A stretch of DNA of 64,000 bases from assembly GCA_013397075.1 (NCBI GenBank), contig VWZS01004484.1, forward strand, positions 1,317,821 to 1,381,820, read 5' to 3'. This document shows positions 52,491-63,899 of this stretch, in pieces. Under the pieces are notes generated by a model, which was not told the origin of the DNA, searched no databases, and saw nothing but the letters and a program-made list of their open reading frames with translations. This stretch comes from Rhabdornis inornatus (Eukaryota; Chordata; Aves; Passeriformes; Rhabdornithidae). Each line of letters begins with the position of its first letter. The first letter of the stretch is position 1. Position numbers and translations under genes: made by a program.

Positions 52491-54496
52491 CATCTCTCTG
52501 TCATGTCCTTCGAACAACCACAGCAATCTCTGCTGTAGAAGCAGGAAGTATTTAGGTGTTCTCTGCATATTGTTGTATAATCTTATTTTTTATGGAAAGT
52601 TCTTTTATATCTCTGCAAAGTATTGAGGATGAATGTCTTGAACCTCGTTGAGTAGTACCTGCTTCTGTGTTAAAGACAAGCTCTGGTACCACTGCTGGTT
52701 TGGAAGGGGTTGTGCAGAATAAATATGTTTGAAAAGTTTGAGTTCTCACCTGAAACAGGCCATCTCTGTGTGCAAGCTAAAACAAATATTCTGCAGTGTT
52801 GCCAGCCAATTAAATCTCATCTATCTTCAAAAGTTTATCATTAATTCTTGTAGAAAGGGGGGGGAAAGCAATTAATATTAGAACTGTATTCTGTAATGGT
52901 GGTGGTGGTCTTTGTATCTCTACTCCTAAAGTATTTGAGGGTAAAAGAAATTCAGAATGAAATGTAATTAATTTTCTTTGGAAACAGTGAAAATGGTAAG
53001 TTGTAGGACTGACATCTCATGTGCTGCTGGGCTTTTCACACTGATTTTACTTTAACTCCACCCTGTGTGAATGAAGAGGATGATTGCAATGCAATTCCCT
53101 TTCCCTTCCATATTTGTATTTTACTCTGTTTGAAATATTTTTCCATGGATTTACTGGTGGTATGTCTCCTTAAGAGTCTGAGGAAGGAGAAGATGCTCCC
53201 GAGAAGTATCATGTTGCTGTTGAGAGCTTTTCTGTTTGGAAATCACTTGTTGCTTTAATATATCAAAAGCCTACGTACTGGATCAGCAGAAATCCTGATT
53301 GCAAGCAAAAGAAAAGAAAATCAGCTGATTTTGCTGATGAAAAAGGTGATCTAAGCCTCAGCAGAGCAAAGGCTGTCCTGTGTTAAGCTGATGATAGGAA
53401 TTGGTGGAATTAATTCAAACCAGGCTCTCCTTGCTGAGAAAAACTAGGTAGATAATCTTCTCTGTAAGGCTGGGTATTTTTAGCTGTCAAGTTGCAGTAT
53501 CCCTGTTTTCTTTTGGGAAAGGGATTTGTGCTGAGTGCAGCTTCCCAGGAGAGAGCACAGGTCAGGCTGTGGGGCTGGTTCCATGTGTCAGTGCTGATTT
53601 AGTGTAAAGCCATGGTGTGCTTCCCTGAGCTCCTGGTTTTCCAGCATGGAGCTGATTCCCTCCCCTCCCAGGCAGTCACTGCTGTGCTCACCTGGCTCTC
53701 TGGGACAGCCTGTGTCCAGGAGGAGGTTGGAATGTGTAATAAACACAGGACTTGTGCATCACAGGGGCAAACAATTCACAGAAGGGCAGAAAATACTTCA
53801 TTTCCTGGCTGTTTGTACCAGTGGTGAGGGAAGCATGTTCTGTCCATGGCTCCCAAGGAACAGAAGATGTTGCCACTGGAAGAGGTGTTTGCACCTCTCA
53901 TTCTGCTGTTAATTTAGCCCTGCTCATTTAGCAAGTCAGTGGGTAATTTTCAATTTAACTGTTCTATTCATGCCAATTTGAATAATTCGAAGAAGGAGAA
54001 AGAGACCTTATATGAACATTTTTTTTTTAGTATTTTTTTCCTTTCCTCCTTAGGCCATTGGTGCACTTCAAAGGCAAAAGTGATATCTTTTTGGCTCCTG
54101 AATTGCCTTTTGGCTGTTGAATAAAACCCAAAAAGCAGTTGTTTTGGTGGAGGGTGGCTGAGAAAGAGAGGCGTTGCAATGGAGAAGTCCCAGGTGCTAA
54201 CTACCAGCAGCCTGTGTGCAAGACAAATTTGGAATTCATTTCTGCTTTCTTCTTTTTGGAAAAAAAAATGAATTGGAAATCAAGCAGGCCTATTTCTTAT
54301 AGGAAAGAAATGTAATTAATAGCAGTAAGTTAAATCCTCAAGTTCTGCCTGGAACAGGTTGTTTAATAGGAAAAGCTAGCGTGGTTTTTCTTTGTAGCTT
54401 AAGGGTTTTTCATGGTTGCATGAAACTCTTTGCTTTGATCTCTTGAGCATTGCAAATTTTAACCTGATATCCTGTGTGGTCAACACAGAAAGAAAC

Positions 54497-54558
54497 TTGC
54501 AGATGTATCTGCAGCCTGAAGATGATGAAAGATCTTCAGGCTGCAGATACATCTGCAA
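54497..54558. repeat. Perfect inverted repeat (27-bp arms, 8-base loop)
   Basis: The left arm at 54497-54523 is the exact reverse complement of the right arm at 54532-54558, with GATGAAAG between them. Arms of 27 bases without a mismatch cannot be chance in 64 kb. The hairpin directly abuts a second one on its right. It matches no repeat family I know. In the C1orf21 pre-mRNA it would form a stable stem-loop. Confidence 0.97.
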
Positions 54559-54611
54559 TTTGTTTTCATCTTTATTGCATTTATCTCAATGCAATAAAGA
54601 TGAAAACAAAT
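54558..54611. repeat. Second perfect inverted repeat (24-bp arms, 6-base loop)
   Basis: The left arm 54558-54581 and right arm 54588-54611 are exact reverse complements around the loop TATCTC. The arms are AT-rich and unrelated to those of the first hairpin. The two share base 54558, so they stand back to back. Confidence 0.97.
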
Positions 54612-56934
54612 ACACCTGTTGTAATAGAAGAATTAGCATGCATTTGTTGTAAAACATTGGAAGTCTTCCATTTGTATGAAGTGTTTGTGGAAGCAAAATG
54701 TGTTTTGTCAAGGATGCAGCCTTTGACCATCAGCAGTAAGAGGTGAGGGTGTAATGAGTGGATTAACAGAGTGTTGAAAGAGTTGGTAAAAGAAAAAACG
54801 CATCATAGACATTGCTCAGAAGAAAGAAGAAAGGAATTGCTTCAAGTTTCCAAAGGTATTTTCTATTCTAAGAGTTGAGCTCCCCCATTTTTAGCTCAGA
54901 AGAAACCTGGGGTACAAAGAACAGCATCTGAGAGTGTCTCTAGTGTTCTTCTGACCCTCGTGCAAGATGTTAATCCTCAACCTGCTGCATTTCACTTGGG
55001 GGTGGCGTAGACACTTTTGATCTGCCTGAGAGATTTTTCTCACTAGTGTTTTGCAGCTCGAGCCTGCAAATTGCCTCTCAAATCTTGATAATTAGTGATG
55101 GTGGGTGGTGAACATGAACTGCAAATGGTTTGAGGTTTTCTTCTTTTTATTTTTGGCTTCTGAAAATCTGTGTGCCCCCAAAACGCTGTGGAAGACAAAA
55201 GGGAAAATTACATTTGTGCAGAAGTGGGGGAGGAGGAGGAGGAACGGATGTGTTGTTCTGCTGCCGTGTGAAGTGCTGTGCTTCACATCCCCAAAGCTTT
55301 GCCAGGCATCCCACTGAGTGAGGACCAGCACCTCTCTTCTGAGTGATTTCCAAACCTCATCTCTGTGGGCTCTGGTCCTCAGGCAGGAGAGGTTTCGCAG
55401 GCTGGAGAGCATCATGCTGCCCTGTACCTCAGATTTCATCCCCTGTGAAATTAATGCTGGTGTACCCTGTACTGTCCCTGGGTTGTGTTTAGTTATCTGT
55501 GTCTCACAGCACTATGTTAACAGCAGTTCCAGGAACATGCCTGGAAGCTTGTGTCAGACTCACCTTGGAGGTCATTTTGCAGTAGCTTTCTCAGCCCAGT
55601 TTATGGGCACCAGGAGAAGTTTGCCTCCATAACCCAGCTATTAATTGTATGGCTTTTTCAGGTGCTGCTGTGATTGTGGTTCTTTAATGTAAAAGGTGAA
55701 ATTTCCAGTTCTTGTATCCCCATCTGTTTCCTTTAATCACAGCATGCCTTCAAACGTGACCATGTTTTTAGAGGTTGATGTGTGCTACCAAAATGCTGCA
55801 GGAGAGATTTGACTGTGGATGTTTTTTCCTTTTCTCCCCCAAAGAGCTTTGTCATTCTGCATTCCTGTTCTGTATCTCCTTGCTCCTGAATGTTCCTGCA
55901 GCTCAGTGGTCCTGGGACCATCACCGTCCTGGGCACTAATCGATAATTGAGTATTTTGCAATTTGTTGTGCTGCATGTTGGCTGTATAAGGCTTCACAAA
56001 AAAATCTCCTTCCTAAACCAAACCCACTGCTCTTTTGTGAAATACATTTGGGTTTTATTACTAAGCAGCTGTTTTCCTTTTTGTAAATAGTCCCTGCTGA
56101 GAGATGGAAAAAGAAACAGGAAAAATAATTGAAGATGGCAGGAGCATAATTCATTCAACAGGTACTTCTGTGCCTGCAGTTCTGCTGCTCAGAGGTGCTG
56201 AGCTGTGGTAGGCAGCAATTCCCCCACAGCAGCCTCCTACCCAGGTCTCACCCAAACACCTCCACATCCTTTACAGGGTTACATCAATTCCAGGGTTACA
56301 TCAAGCCTTCCCTTGCTCCTTTTCCGCAGCTGGCCACACCCTTTTCCCAGGAATAATACTACTGGCTGTATTTTAAATCAAAAGTCAGTGTTTTCAGGCT
56401 CTACCTGGAGACTCCTGTTTTTTTCTGAAATCTGAAGGACTCTTGTTCATATTTACCCCCTCATTTGGTTCAGCTGGTCCATTAAGAGCTCTTGTCTTTA
56501 AATTTATGTCCTCTGGGAAAATAAGTCCCCATTTCAGTTCCAGTCCAGGTAGCAGTTCCCTCTCCCAGTCTGCTGTTTCTCCTCCATCTCCCACACTTCT
56601 ATGTGTCTTTATCTCTCTCCAAGCACAGCATGGCTGATGCTTTAAATCCCTTTGGATCCTTGTTTCCCCCAAGAGTGAGATGAAGATCTTAGTGCAGGCT
56701 GCCACTTGGACACATGAGAGGATGAGCTGTCAGCTGTGACCCTCCCTAAACTGCAAAAACTGAGGAACATCCCTGGCTTTATACTGACTTTTCCTGTAAA
56801 ATATGGGTTTTCTTGGGTTGGGGTGGGGGAGGGCTGGGAAGTTACGTAATCATATAGGGTTAAAAAAATAGCTCCAGACAGGTGTGCTCACTCCCTTCCA
56901 CTGACAGTGTCAGTGCCTGGTGTAAGTTGCCCTA

Positions 56935-57096
56935 AACAGTGGCTGCCCCACCCCTGAAAGTGTCCAAGGCCAGATTGGATGGGGCTTGGAGCAGCCTGGG
57001 TTAGTGGATGGTGTCCCTGCCCATGGCAGAGGTTGCAACAAGGTGAGCTTAAAGTCCCTCCCAACCCAAGCTTCTCTATGATCCTATAAAATCCTG
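56935..57096 (+). mobile_element. CR1 LINE 3' fragment
   Basis: AAGTGTCCAAGGCCAGATTG, GGTGTCCCTGCCCATGGCAG and CTCCCAACCCAAGCTTCTCT are in sense order, with the tail CTATGATCCTATAAAAT. Confidence 0.88.
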
Positions 57097-57650
57097 TGTT
57101 TTGGGGTGAGTAATTAGCTTTGTCTAAGGGGAAGGAGAAGGATGGCACAATGAGAAATTCAGGCTCAGGTGTGCATATATGGGAGAAGGAAAAAAGGAGT
57201 AGAGCATGCTGGGGGATGTACTGAACATAAAATTCTTCAGGGGTGACAGGGAGGGGTGGCTGCTGGGAACAGGGATTATGAGCAGATGTACATTGTATGT
57301 TCTGGAAAGCCCTCACCAAGTGGAGAGGAGCACTGCTGTGTGCAGAGAAGGGGGAAGCTGGCTGTGAAGAGGAGTTAGAGGTGGTCCTGCATCCAGAGTC
57401 CTTCCTCTTGCTTGGTGAAAGCCATGGTCTGCCAGAGCAGGAGCAGAATCATCCTCATGTCTGTGGCTTTGGGGATGGGCAGGAAAATCCCTCTGGAGGC
57501 AGGAGCAGAACCCTCCTAGGCCATGTGCTGGTGTGTCACTGAGCTGCCCTGGCGTGGGGCTGCTCTGCTGCCAGTGCTGAGTGCTCAGGGAAAGGAAACT
57601 CAGGATTTCCCTTGGGATTACACATTTCTGCTGGAATGGATACTGCTGTG

Positions 57651-57715
57651 TCATAGAATGTTTTGGGTTGGAAGGGACCTTGAAGATCATCTTGCTCCAG
57701 CTCTCCCTGTCCTAG
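57651..57715 (-). mobile_element. Short CR1 LINE 3' end
   Basis: TCATAGAATGTTTTGGGTTG followed by GAAGGGACCTTGAAGATCAT is the antisense terminal 65 bases or so of a CR1. Confidence 0.82.
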
Positions 57716-58689
57716 GTAAGAGTGCTTGTCTGATGTTACACATGAACTTGTGGTCAGCATGGAGCAAAATAAGCCACAGCCTTGTATGCTTGTACATGCT
57801 CAGAAGTAATGAATTAAGAAATTGTGTGTATGATCTTATGCTATAGCTGAACTAAAAAACTTGGCAGAAGGGGGAGTTTCTGGCTTTCCTTTCTCCTGAA
57901 AAGTTTAGCTGGTGGAAAGGCAAACCAGGTCATCTCACCAAACTTTAAGGTAGCTTTTGTTCCAGTGCAGAACCATTTAGCAATAAATAGTTCATGAATT
58001 TGAATTTCTTTTATACCTAAAATATTACAGTTCTTGATTTGATTTTTCATTCGCCTTTTGTTTTATGTGACATCTGGACTGTTCAGGGAGTGTTATTCCA
58101 TCTTAAAATGGGGGTAGTTGTCTTCTTGAGTGGTGGAGGTTTTATGGACTGAGTAGAATAATGAATACGTAGAGAAAAGATAATACAGCTGACTATCACC
58201 TTTCACATCTGGGAACATAAGATATTTAATTGATTTAGAGGGGTTATTTTGTCTGAACATTTGCAATTAGCGGCTCTTAATCAGTAAAATGCTTTGTAAG
58301 AAATCTGGCTTGATGGGTAGATTGGTAAAAGGAGCAGGAGGAGCAGATATTAATGGTTTCTTATCTCCTCTCCCAAAACCCTCTGCATTCTGTGAGAATA
58401 GCTGGCTGGGTGGGAAACAGATCTGCAGGTTGCTTTCTTCAAACCATGGATTAAAGAATCAGGCTGGAAGAGGCTTTGAGCTCTGCTGTGTTCAGTCCCA
58501 GGGCAGGGTGGAGGTACCTTTATCATGACCTGCCTGTACCAGATGTTATGGAATATGGTTTTAGCAGCCTCAGGCCATGGAGCCTGTGCCCTTGTGCTCC
58601 TCCTGACAAACTCATTTTTTTATCTCCTTGAAGCTCCCCATGTAGAGGGTACTTTGTGTGAATGTTTTCCTCTCTTTGGCTGTGTTTAG
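57716..58689. other. End of the putative first intron, up to the exon acceptor
   Basis: Unique sequence ending in the pyrimidine-rich acceptor of the C1orf21 coding exon. The last 60 bases hold the tract TTTTCCTCTCTTTGGC and the terminal TTTAG. Confidence 0.6.
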
Positions 58690-58738
58690 GTGAAAGGGAC
58701 GTGAGAGCCAAGCAGGAAGGTGGATTATTTCTGCAAGG

Positions 58739-58756
58739 ATGAGCGAGCGTTGCTAG
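58739..58756 (+). promoter_or_regulatory. Upstream ORF 1 in the C1orf21 leader (MSERC)
   Basis: A five-codon reading frame, ATG to TAG, lies entirely in the leader. It has A at -3, so it could be recognised by scanning ribosomes. Short upstream ORFs usually lower translation of the main frame; whether this one is used is unknown. Confidence 0.5.
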
Positions 58757-58758
58757 AG

Positions 58759-58797
58759 ATGATCTGTGGTTCGGTCCAGCTGGAGCTGTCTGAATGA
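58759..58797 (+). promoter_or_regulatory. Upstream ORF 2 in the C1orf21 leader (12 codons)
   Basis: The frame reads MICGSVQLELSE then TGA. It has G at -3 and A at +4, a moderate context. Its stop overlaps the ATG of the third upstream frame in an ATGA arrangement, and it ends four bases before the C1orf21 ATG, too close for efficient reinitiation at that ATG. Confidence 0.45.
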
Positions 58798-58895
58798 AGC
58801 TATGGGCTGTGCCTCCGCCAAGCATGTGTCTACTGTTCAAAACGAAGAGGAAACTCAGAAGGGCAAGAACTACCAGAACGGAGATGTGTTTGGGG
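58794..58895 (+). promoter_or_regulatory. Upstream ORF 3, overlapping the C1orf21 start in another frame (open to exon end)
   Basis: An ATG eight bases before the C1orf21 start opens a different frame. It runs 34 codons without a stop and reaches the donor exactly at a codon boundary, so it continues into the next exon. The product is rich in Lys and Arg (for example KTKRKLRRARTTR). The start context is weak (T at -3, A at +4), so most ribosomes should pass it. It could be a regulatory overlap or chance; the sequence alone cannot tell. Confidence 0.4.
58802..58895 (+). CDS. C1orf21: C1orf21 orthologue, first coding exon (partial CDS)
   Basis: The exon encodes the N-terminus MGCASAKHVSTVQNEEETQK and continues through a KNYQNGDVFG segment. 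I recognise this as the start of human C1orf21 (also called PIG13), a vertebrate protein of about 121 residues with no established function. Only codons 1-31 and the first base of codon 32 lie here. Gly2 followed by Cys3, then Ser5 and Lys7, is a classic N-myristoylation plus palmitoylation signal, so the protein is probably held on the inner face of the plasma membrane or other membranes; this is inferred. The ATG at 58802 has G at -3 and G at +4, and an in-frame TGA at 58760 rules out a longer N-terminus. The exon ends with G before GTGAGT (58896), a phase-1 junction that fits the Asp codon (G|AT) expected at residue 32. Residue 10 is Ser, where I recall Ala in human. No further exon was recognised before the window ends. 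Confidence 0.95.
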
Positions 58896-60467
58896 GTGAG
58901 TGTTGCAGGATTGTCTTTCTCCCAGCACCAGGAATGTTCTGGAAGGTGTACGAGGAAGTCTTAACCTTTCACAAAATATAAAGCAAAATGTGTGTTAAAA
59001 TACATCACAATGACAGAGCAGTTGGCCCATCCAGGGGAGGGTACTGTGACACTTGAAACAGGTGAAATCCTTAGTGAGAAAATAAAATTTTAAGTGATGT
59101 ACAGTAATACACTGTCTTTACCTCCACAAATCCTGGAATAGTTCAAAGACAACGAGTTGCACAACCCCCTCATGTATTTTTATGTGTGTCTCTGTTACAT
59201 GTTTGTCATTGGGTACCAACGTAGTTGACTCATTTCCTAAAAATAAAAATCTATTCAGTAAGAAAAGTAAATCTTCACTTCTGTTGTCAATAAAACATTA
59301 GTTCTGAAGTCCTGTAGCAAACAGGGTTTGAAGGTACAGTGAAACTAGAAACGGAGGGATTCTGTGGTACTGGAAAGCTGGGAACGTGGGATGAAAACAT
59401 CTGTTCCACTGTGAAGATTGCTCTGTCATCCAGGTCTTGTGCATGAGGAGAGGTAAAGTGATAGGAGATAAAATCACAGTCAGCTTCATGGGGTCTTCCC
59501 CCCCGATTCTGTTAGTATACACAAAGTGTTTTTTAGATAAAGACGTAGATCTTTAAATACAGGTTTTAAAATGTCAGGAATTATCTGAAAGACTGCTCAG
59601 AAATGAAATTTCTAGATCTGCCCAGATACCTGTCTGAAAGTTAAGTCAGCTGTGAATAAGCTGTCTTGGTACTGTTATTCTTAAAGCAGGTGCCTTGGTA
59701 CTGAGTACACCAAACCACCCTGGTGTTCCTTCCAGCTTTTCTGAGGGCTAGCTTGCTCTCCCAGTGGATCCCAGAATACGAATTCCCAGAGGTGTTACCT
59801 GAAGAGAAAGTAGTTGTTGAAAAAACTTCAGGACTGTTCAGTGCTCCTTCTCATCCCTGGGAGATGCTGGGTTTGGAATTGTGAGCTCAGTACATTGCTT
59901 TTGTTTAAAATAGGCTTTCTTTAAGTGCTGTCATAAACAGAAAGCTTTATCAGTTGCTCAAAGCAATTTGAGTTTAAATTTTCGCTGATACTTAGTGAGG
60001 GAGCAATTTTTGGCAAAATGTGGGTCTCAGTCTTTTTTTTTTGGTGGTGGTTTAACCACATGCTGTGGGCCAAAGACCGTAACTTTAACACAGGAAGCTT
60101 AAAGTAGCTTCTGGAGTCAGAGGATCAAGAAGATTAAAGGGATTTTTAAAAGCTCCCATTTATAGAGCTGGACTGGTGTCAGGAGTATCATTTAGTTATT
60201 CTGGGATCCATTTGAGGGCTTTTAATCGTTCCATATTTCACTGTTGGGAGTACTACTTGCTGTTAACCATTTTCTGGCCCATGCTTCAGTTTAGGTGCAG
60301 GATTTGTCATTCCTAAAGATCTGAGTCCATGACTGATTCTTTCTTAGCAGAGTTGGAGTCTGACTTAACTCATTGAATTGTAACTACAGAAGTCACATTT
60401 TTCCCTTGCTGGCAAAAGACAGCTTCTAGGTCAGGAACTGGGTGCATGAGGAGGTTGAGCTGGAGTT
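58896..60467 (+). other. Second intron of C1orf21, first part
   Basis: The intron starts GTGAGT. I looked for the next exon, expected to begin AT followed by codons for Glu-Tyr-Arg-Ile, and did not find it here or in the remaining stretches to 64000 (60646-62413, 62543-63899), which hold only AT-rich unique sequence besides the CR1 copies. Confidence 0.7.
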
Positions 60468-60645
60468 TTACAGATCATCCAGTGTCCCCCCCCTCGCCCT
60501 GGGCAAGGACACCTTCCACTGTCCCAGGGTGCTCTAAGCCCCATCCGGCCTGGGTTGGACACTTCCAGGGATCCAGGGCAGCCACAGCTTCTCTGGGCAC
60601 CCTGTGCCAGAGCCTCACCACCCTGATGTTTCCTTTCTTATTTCT
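60468..60645 (-). mobile_element. CR1 LINE 3' fragment in the second intron
   Basis: GGACACCTTCCACTGTCCCA, TTCCAGGGATCCAGGGCAGC and TGGGCACCCTGTGCCAGAGC are the antisense CR1 3' region. It lacks the terminal octamer tail. It lies downstream of the coding exon. Confidence 0.85.
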
Positions 60646-62413
60646 GGGCAGGGACAGAAGCATCTCATGCAGCCAGTGGCCATGAGCAGAGTATCTGTGC
60701 TGCCTGGAGGGATTAAAATTCCCTGCAGTATGATTAGGCAGAGCTAAACCAAGGTGAGTGGTAGGGAAATGAGGAGCCAGGAGGTGATGGAAAGGAAATT
60801 AGAGGTTAGTTTTTGGGGACGAGGCAGCAAAATAAAGGAAACAGAGGTCAGGTGTGGTTGGAAGGTGGCTGATGTGTCGGTAACACCCTGAGAATATCAG
60901 TGAGCACAGGCAGAGTTGGCAGCTGGGCACTAGTGAGACATCAAGTGCCTGTGCAGAACTAGCAGGGATGAGCCTCATGGCCACATTGCCTCAGATGTTT
61001 GACAAGGGGAGGAAATCCTGAGGGAATGGGTACAGCAGTGAGAGGATGAGAAGAAAAGAGCAGAGTGCTGGTGCTGCCTTCCCTGGGCAGGCAATGGGCT
61101 CCGAAGGATGTGGCTGACAGGAAATTGCCCCTCACTGTGTGACTACACCCAGCTGGAAACAGTTCACCTTCCTTCCTCCAGCACCTTCCCTACACAGGCT
61201 GCAGGCAGAAAGAGTTAATAGCAAGCATAGTACTTTCCAGTGAAGCAGTGCTTGGATTTTTTTCCCCCATGAGTAGTTTTTACTTGACTCACACTGAATC
61301 CACAGATAATTTTCTGAGCTTCTCGGAGTGGTGTGGTTCTGCTTTGGCTCTTCCTCAAAACCTCTGGATCTTTTCTTCTTCTTTAATGGTGGGATTGGTT
61401 GCAGCCAAACTATTGGGCTTGAGATCATGGCTTCTGAGAGATTTATTTTTTTTTTTTTAACTTGTAAAAGTCACTGCAGGTTAAGATTGATCTCCAGTAC
61501 CCTATTTCTTCCCCAGTGTTTAACCTTTTATTTTAGCTGAGCAGACACATTGAGCCAGGTCCTCGCTGTGACTTTGAAACCCTGGTGTTTAAAGCTGAGA
61601 AACCCATCATGAAATCCATTAATTCTGTAAGGACAAATCCTGGTAAATGAAACCAAAACATAAAAATTTCCACCCTATCCCAAACTGTAGAAGTCATGCT
61701 GCATTTTGCTGTAATATATATTTAGATGATTGAGTTAGCAGGCCTATCAAAGGAGATGTTCTAGAGAAGATTGAATATAATATGATTATTATGTCTGTTG
61801 GTCTCTAATGACTTTAAAATCCCTCTAATAAGGATAGTAATAATAAATCTTCATTTATTCATCATTCCACTTCAAAGCTGATTTCCAGGGCCATACATAA
61901 GAACTGTAATATGTAAATACCAGTGAAGAACAAAATGCCATGATAGAGCCTTGAGCATTGTTGATTTCAGCATATGTTTTAATAATATAACATCTCTTGT
62001 AGATTAATTCTATTTGTGCCTTTATAAAAAATTATGGGATGTTCATTTGGGGAGGAGGTTATTGAAGTAATTCTCTGTAAGAAAATAAATGGTAATGTGA
62101 TTTGGGAAAAAAGTATTCTAGAATCTGTTCATTAATCTGAGAAGCATAATCCAGACATTTCCATGGAGCTCCTGGGTGCTTTGCAAAAGGGGGAGCAAAC
62201 ATGTAAGGTAGGAATTTTCTGACAAAATGGGAATATCATGGTGGGATTTCTGTTATTAAGAGCAGCTCCAATTGCTAAGCCTGTCTAAATAAAGCTGAAT
62301 GCAAAGCACAGTAGTTTATAAACCAGTTTATCTCAGAACAGCTGGGATAAGGCTAGGAAAGGGAATCTTCAGCAGTAAAGTATTGTAGTGAGGTTGAAAA
62401 ATTTATTAATGCA

Positions 62414-62542
62414 CAAGGGCAGGCTGAACTGGGCTTGGAGCAGCCTGGGATAGTAGAAGGTGTCCCTGCCCATGGCAGGGGATGGCACTGGATGGGCTGT
62501 AAGGTCCCTCCCAACCCAAACCACTCTGGGATTCTATGATAG
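62414..62542 (+). mobile_element. CR1 LINE 3' fragment in the second intron
   Basis: GGCTTGGAGCAGCCTGGGAT, GGTGTCCCTGCCCATGGCAG and CTCCCAACCCAAACCACTCT, with an ATTCTATGAT tail, form a sense-strand CR1 3' end. Confidence 0.9.
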
Positions 62543-63899
62543 TATCTGATTGCTTCACAAACTCTAGAGCAGTTTTCTTTCTCACAGTGATGTTTTCTTT
62601 CTTCCTGTGTGCTTTATGGGATTGTCTCCCTCCTGTTCTTCCCTGTTTTGTGACAGGTATTTCCTTCTTTGTCTCTGTCAAAGACAGCAGAACCCTGACA
62701 TAGTTTGAAGTAAATGCCAAATTGCTAAAACAATTGAAACCTTTTAAATGTGTCCCCTCTATGCAGAAGGAGAATAACAAGGAGGAATTTGGACTATGAT
62801 TTACCATTCCTAAATATGCATTGTCATCTCTAAAAATAGTGTGTCCAAACCTTTGTAGAGATTCGTTTGCTTTGAAGGCTCTTTCCTTCAAAGAAAATAA
62901 GAAGTATCATCTTACTGAAAACTTCAGTCTTGGGATGATGCTCAGGACAATTCAAAATATCTCTAGGCCTGGCAGGACTGTTCAGATGTCCTTAATTAAT
63001 ATGGGGTAACTTCTAAACCCATCTTGTTCTGGTATACAGAATTCTGGAGGTCATTTGGCCATTTCAAGTGGGGAAGTTTTCAGTTAATATTTTCAGTCAG
63101 AAAAATAGCTGGGAAGTATTTCCAGTGAATAACACCTTCCTGTTGTTATACCATTATAAGCCCTCTCCCTTCCCCTCAATTGTCAAGGGGAAAAAAAGCT
63201 AAAATTGAAAAAGAGAATTTCTTTATTCTAGAAGACAACATGGCTGTCCTCAGTGAACTGAAGCTGTCTGGAATTAAGCAGTGGAACTTGTATCCTGTCA
63301 AGTGTGGGTGTGTGCTGGGATCAGAAGGTCTCACTGCACCCAAACACATAGTTCGCTTTGCCTGGCAGCCTTTGTTTGATGGGCTGTGGTGGTTAGCTGA
63401 TGGACTGCTCCAGCTCATGTGGCTGTCCTTGTATGTTCTTCTTTATCAGCTCTTACTCATTCTGGGGACAGATGCACGAGGGGACCAGCCCCATGCTGTG
63501 TCCTAATCCCATACTTTGAGACTATAGCTTTTTTAAAAGACATTTTTGAACATGAAAAACATTTCTGATACAATCACAGGCACTTGTTCTCAATCCAAGC
63601 TCCATGGAAGTGAGTGACCTGTAGGCACCCCCTCTCTGAAAACTCAATCTCAGTGGTCTAAAACCAAATATCACAGTGAGCTTCAAAGGAGGAGATTTTC
63701 ATTGCTTAAATTCAGATTCTGGCTGAGCTCCTGAAATGGAAGGCTTCATGTTGTTCATGATTTCAGCAGCTCATGTTGTAAAGTAGGTCTTGTTCCAGTG
63801 CTTGAAAGCTTAAGAAAGGCAGGTAAGTGAGTGAGTGCATTGCAGCAGAGGGTTGAAGTGCACGAGCACCTTCCAGAATTGTACTGGACTCTGTGTTTT

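Larger units (their letters stand above)
52491..56934. other. Putative intron with twin hairpins
   Basis: Apart from the two perfect hairpins at 54497-54611 and a purine-rich stretch near 55225-55245, it is unique sequence. A repeated CAGGGTTACATCAA occurs twice around 56275-56305. No gene is recognised. Confidence 0.6.
58690..58801 (+). other. C1orf21: C1orf21 5' untranslated part of the coding exon, with splice acceptor
   Basis: A pyrimidine-rich tract followed by TTTAG ends at 58689, giving a convincing 3' splice site, so the exon probably starts at 58690 and is 206 bases long to the donor at 58895/58896. The 112-base leader contains three ATGs before the main start, described separately. 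A 5' UTR exon preceded by an acceptor means the transcription start lies upstream, which fits the CpG island near 15 kb. The exact exon start is inferred from the splice consensus. Confidence 0.75.

Noticed and set aside
58766..58801. N-terminal extension of the C1orf21 frame
   Set aside because: It would need a GTG start at 58766. An in-frame TGA lies at 58760, the known family start MGCASAKH is at 58802, and Gly2 must be N-terminal for myristoylation.
59760..59820. Candidate next C1orf21 exon near a CCAGAATACGAATTC sequence
   Set aside because: The expected junction needs AT followed by Glu-Tyr-Arg-Ile codons; the translation here does not match.
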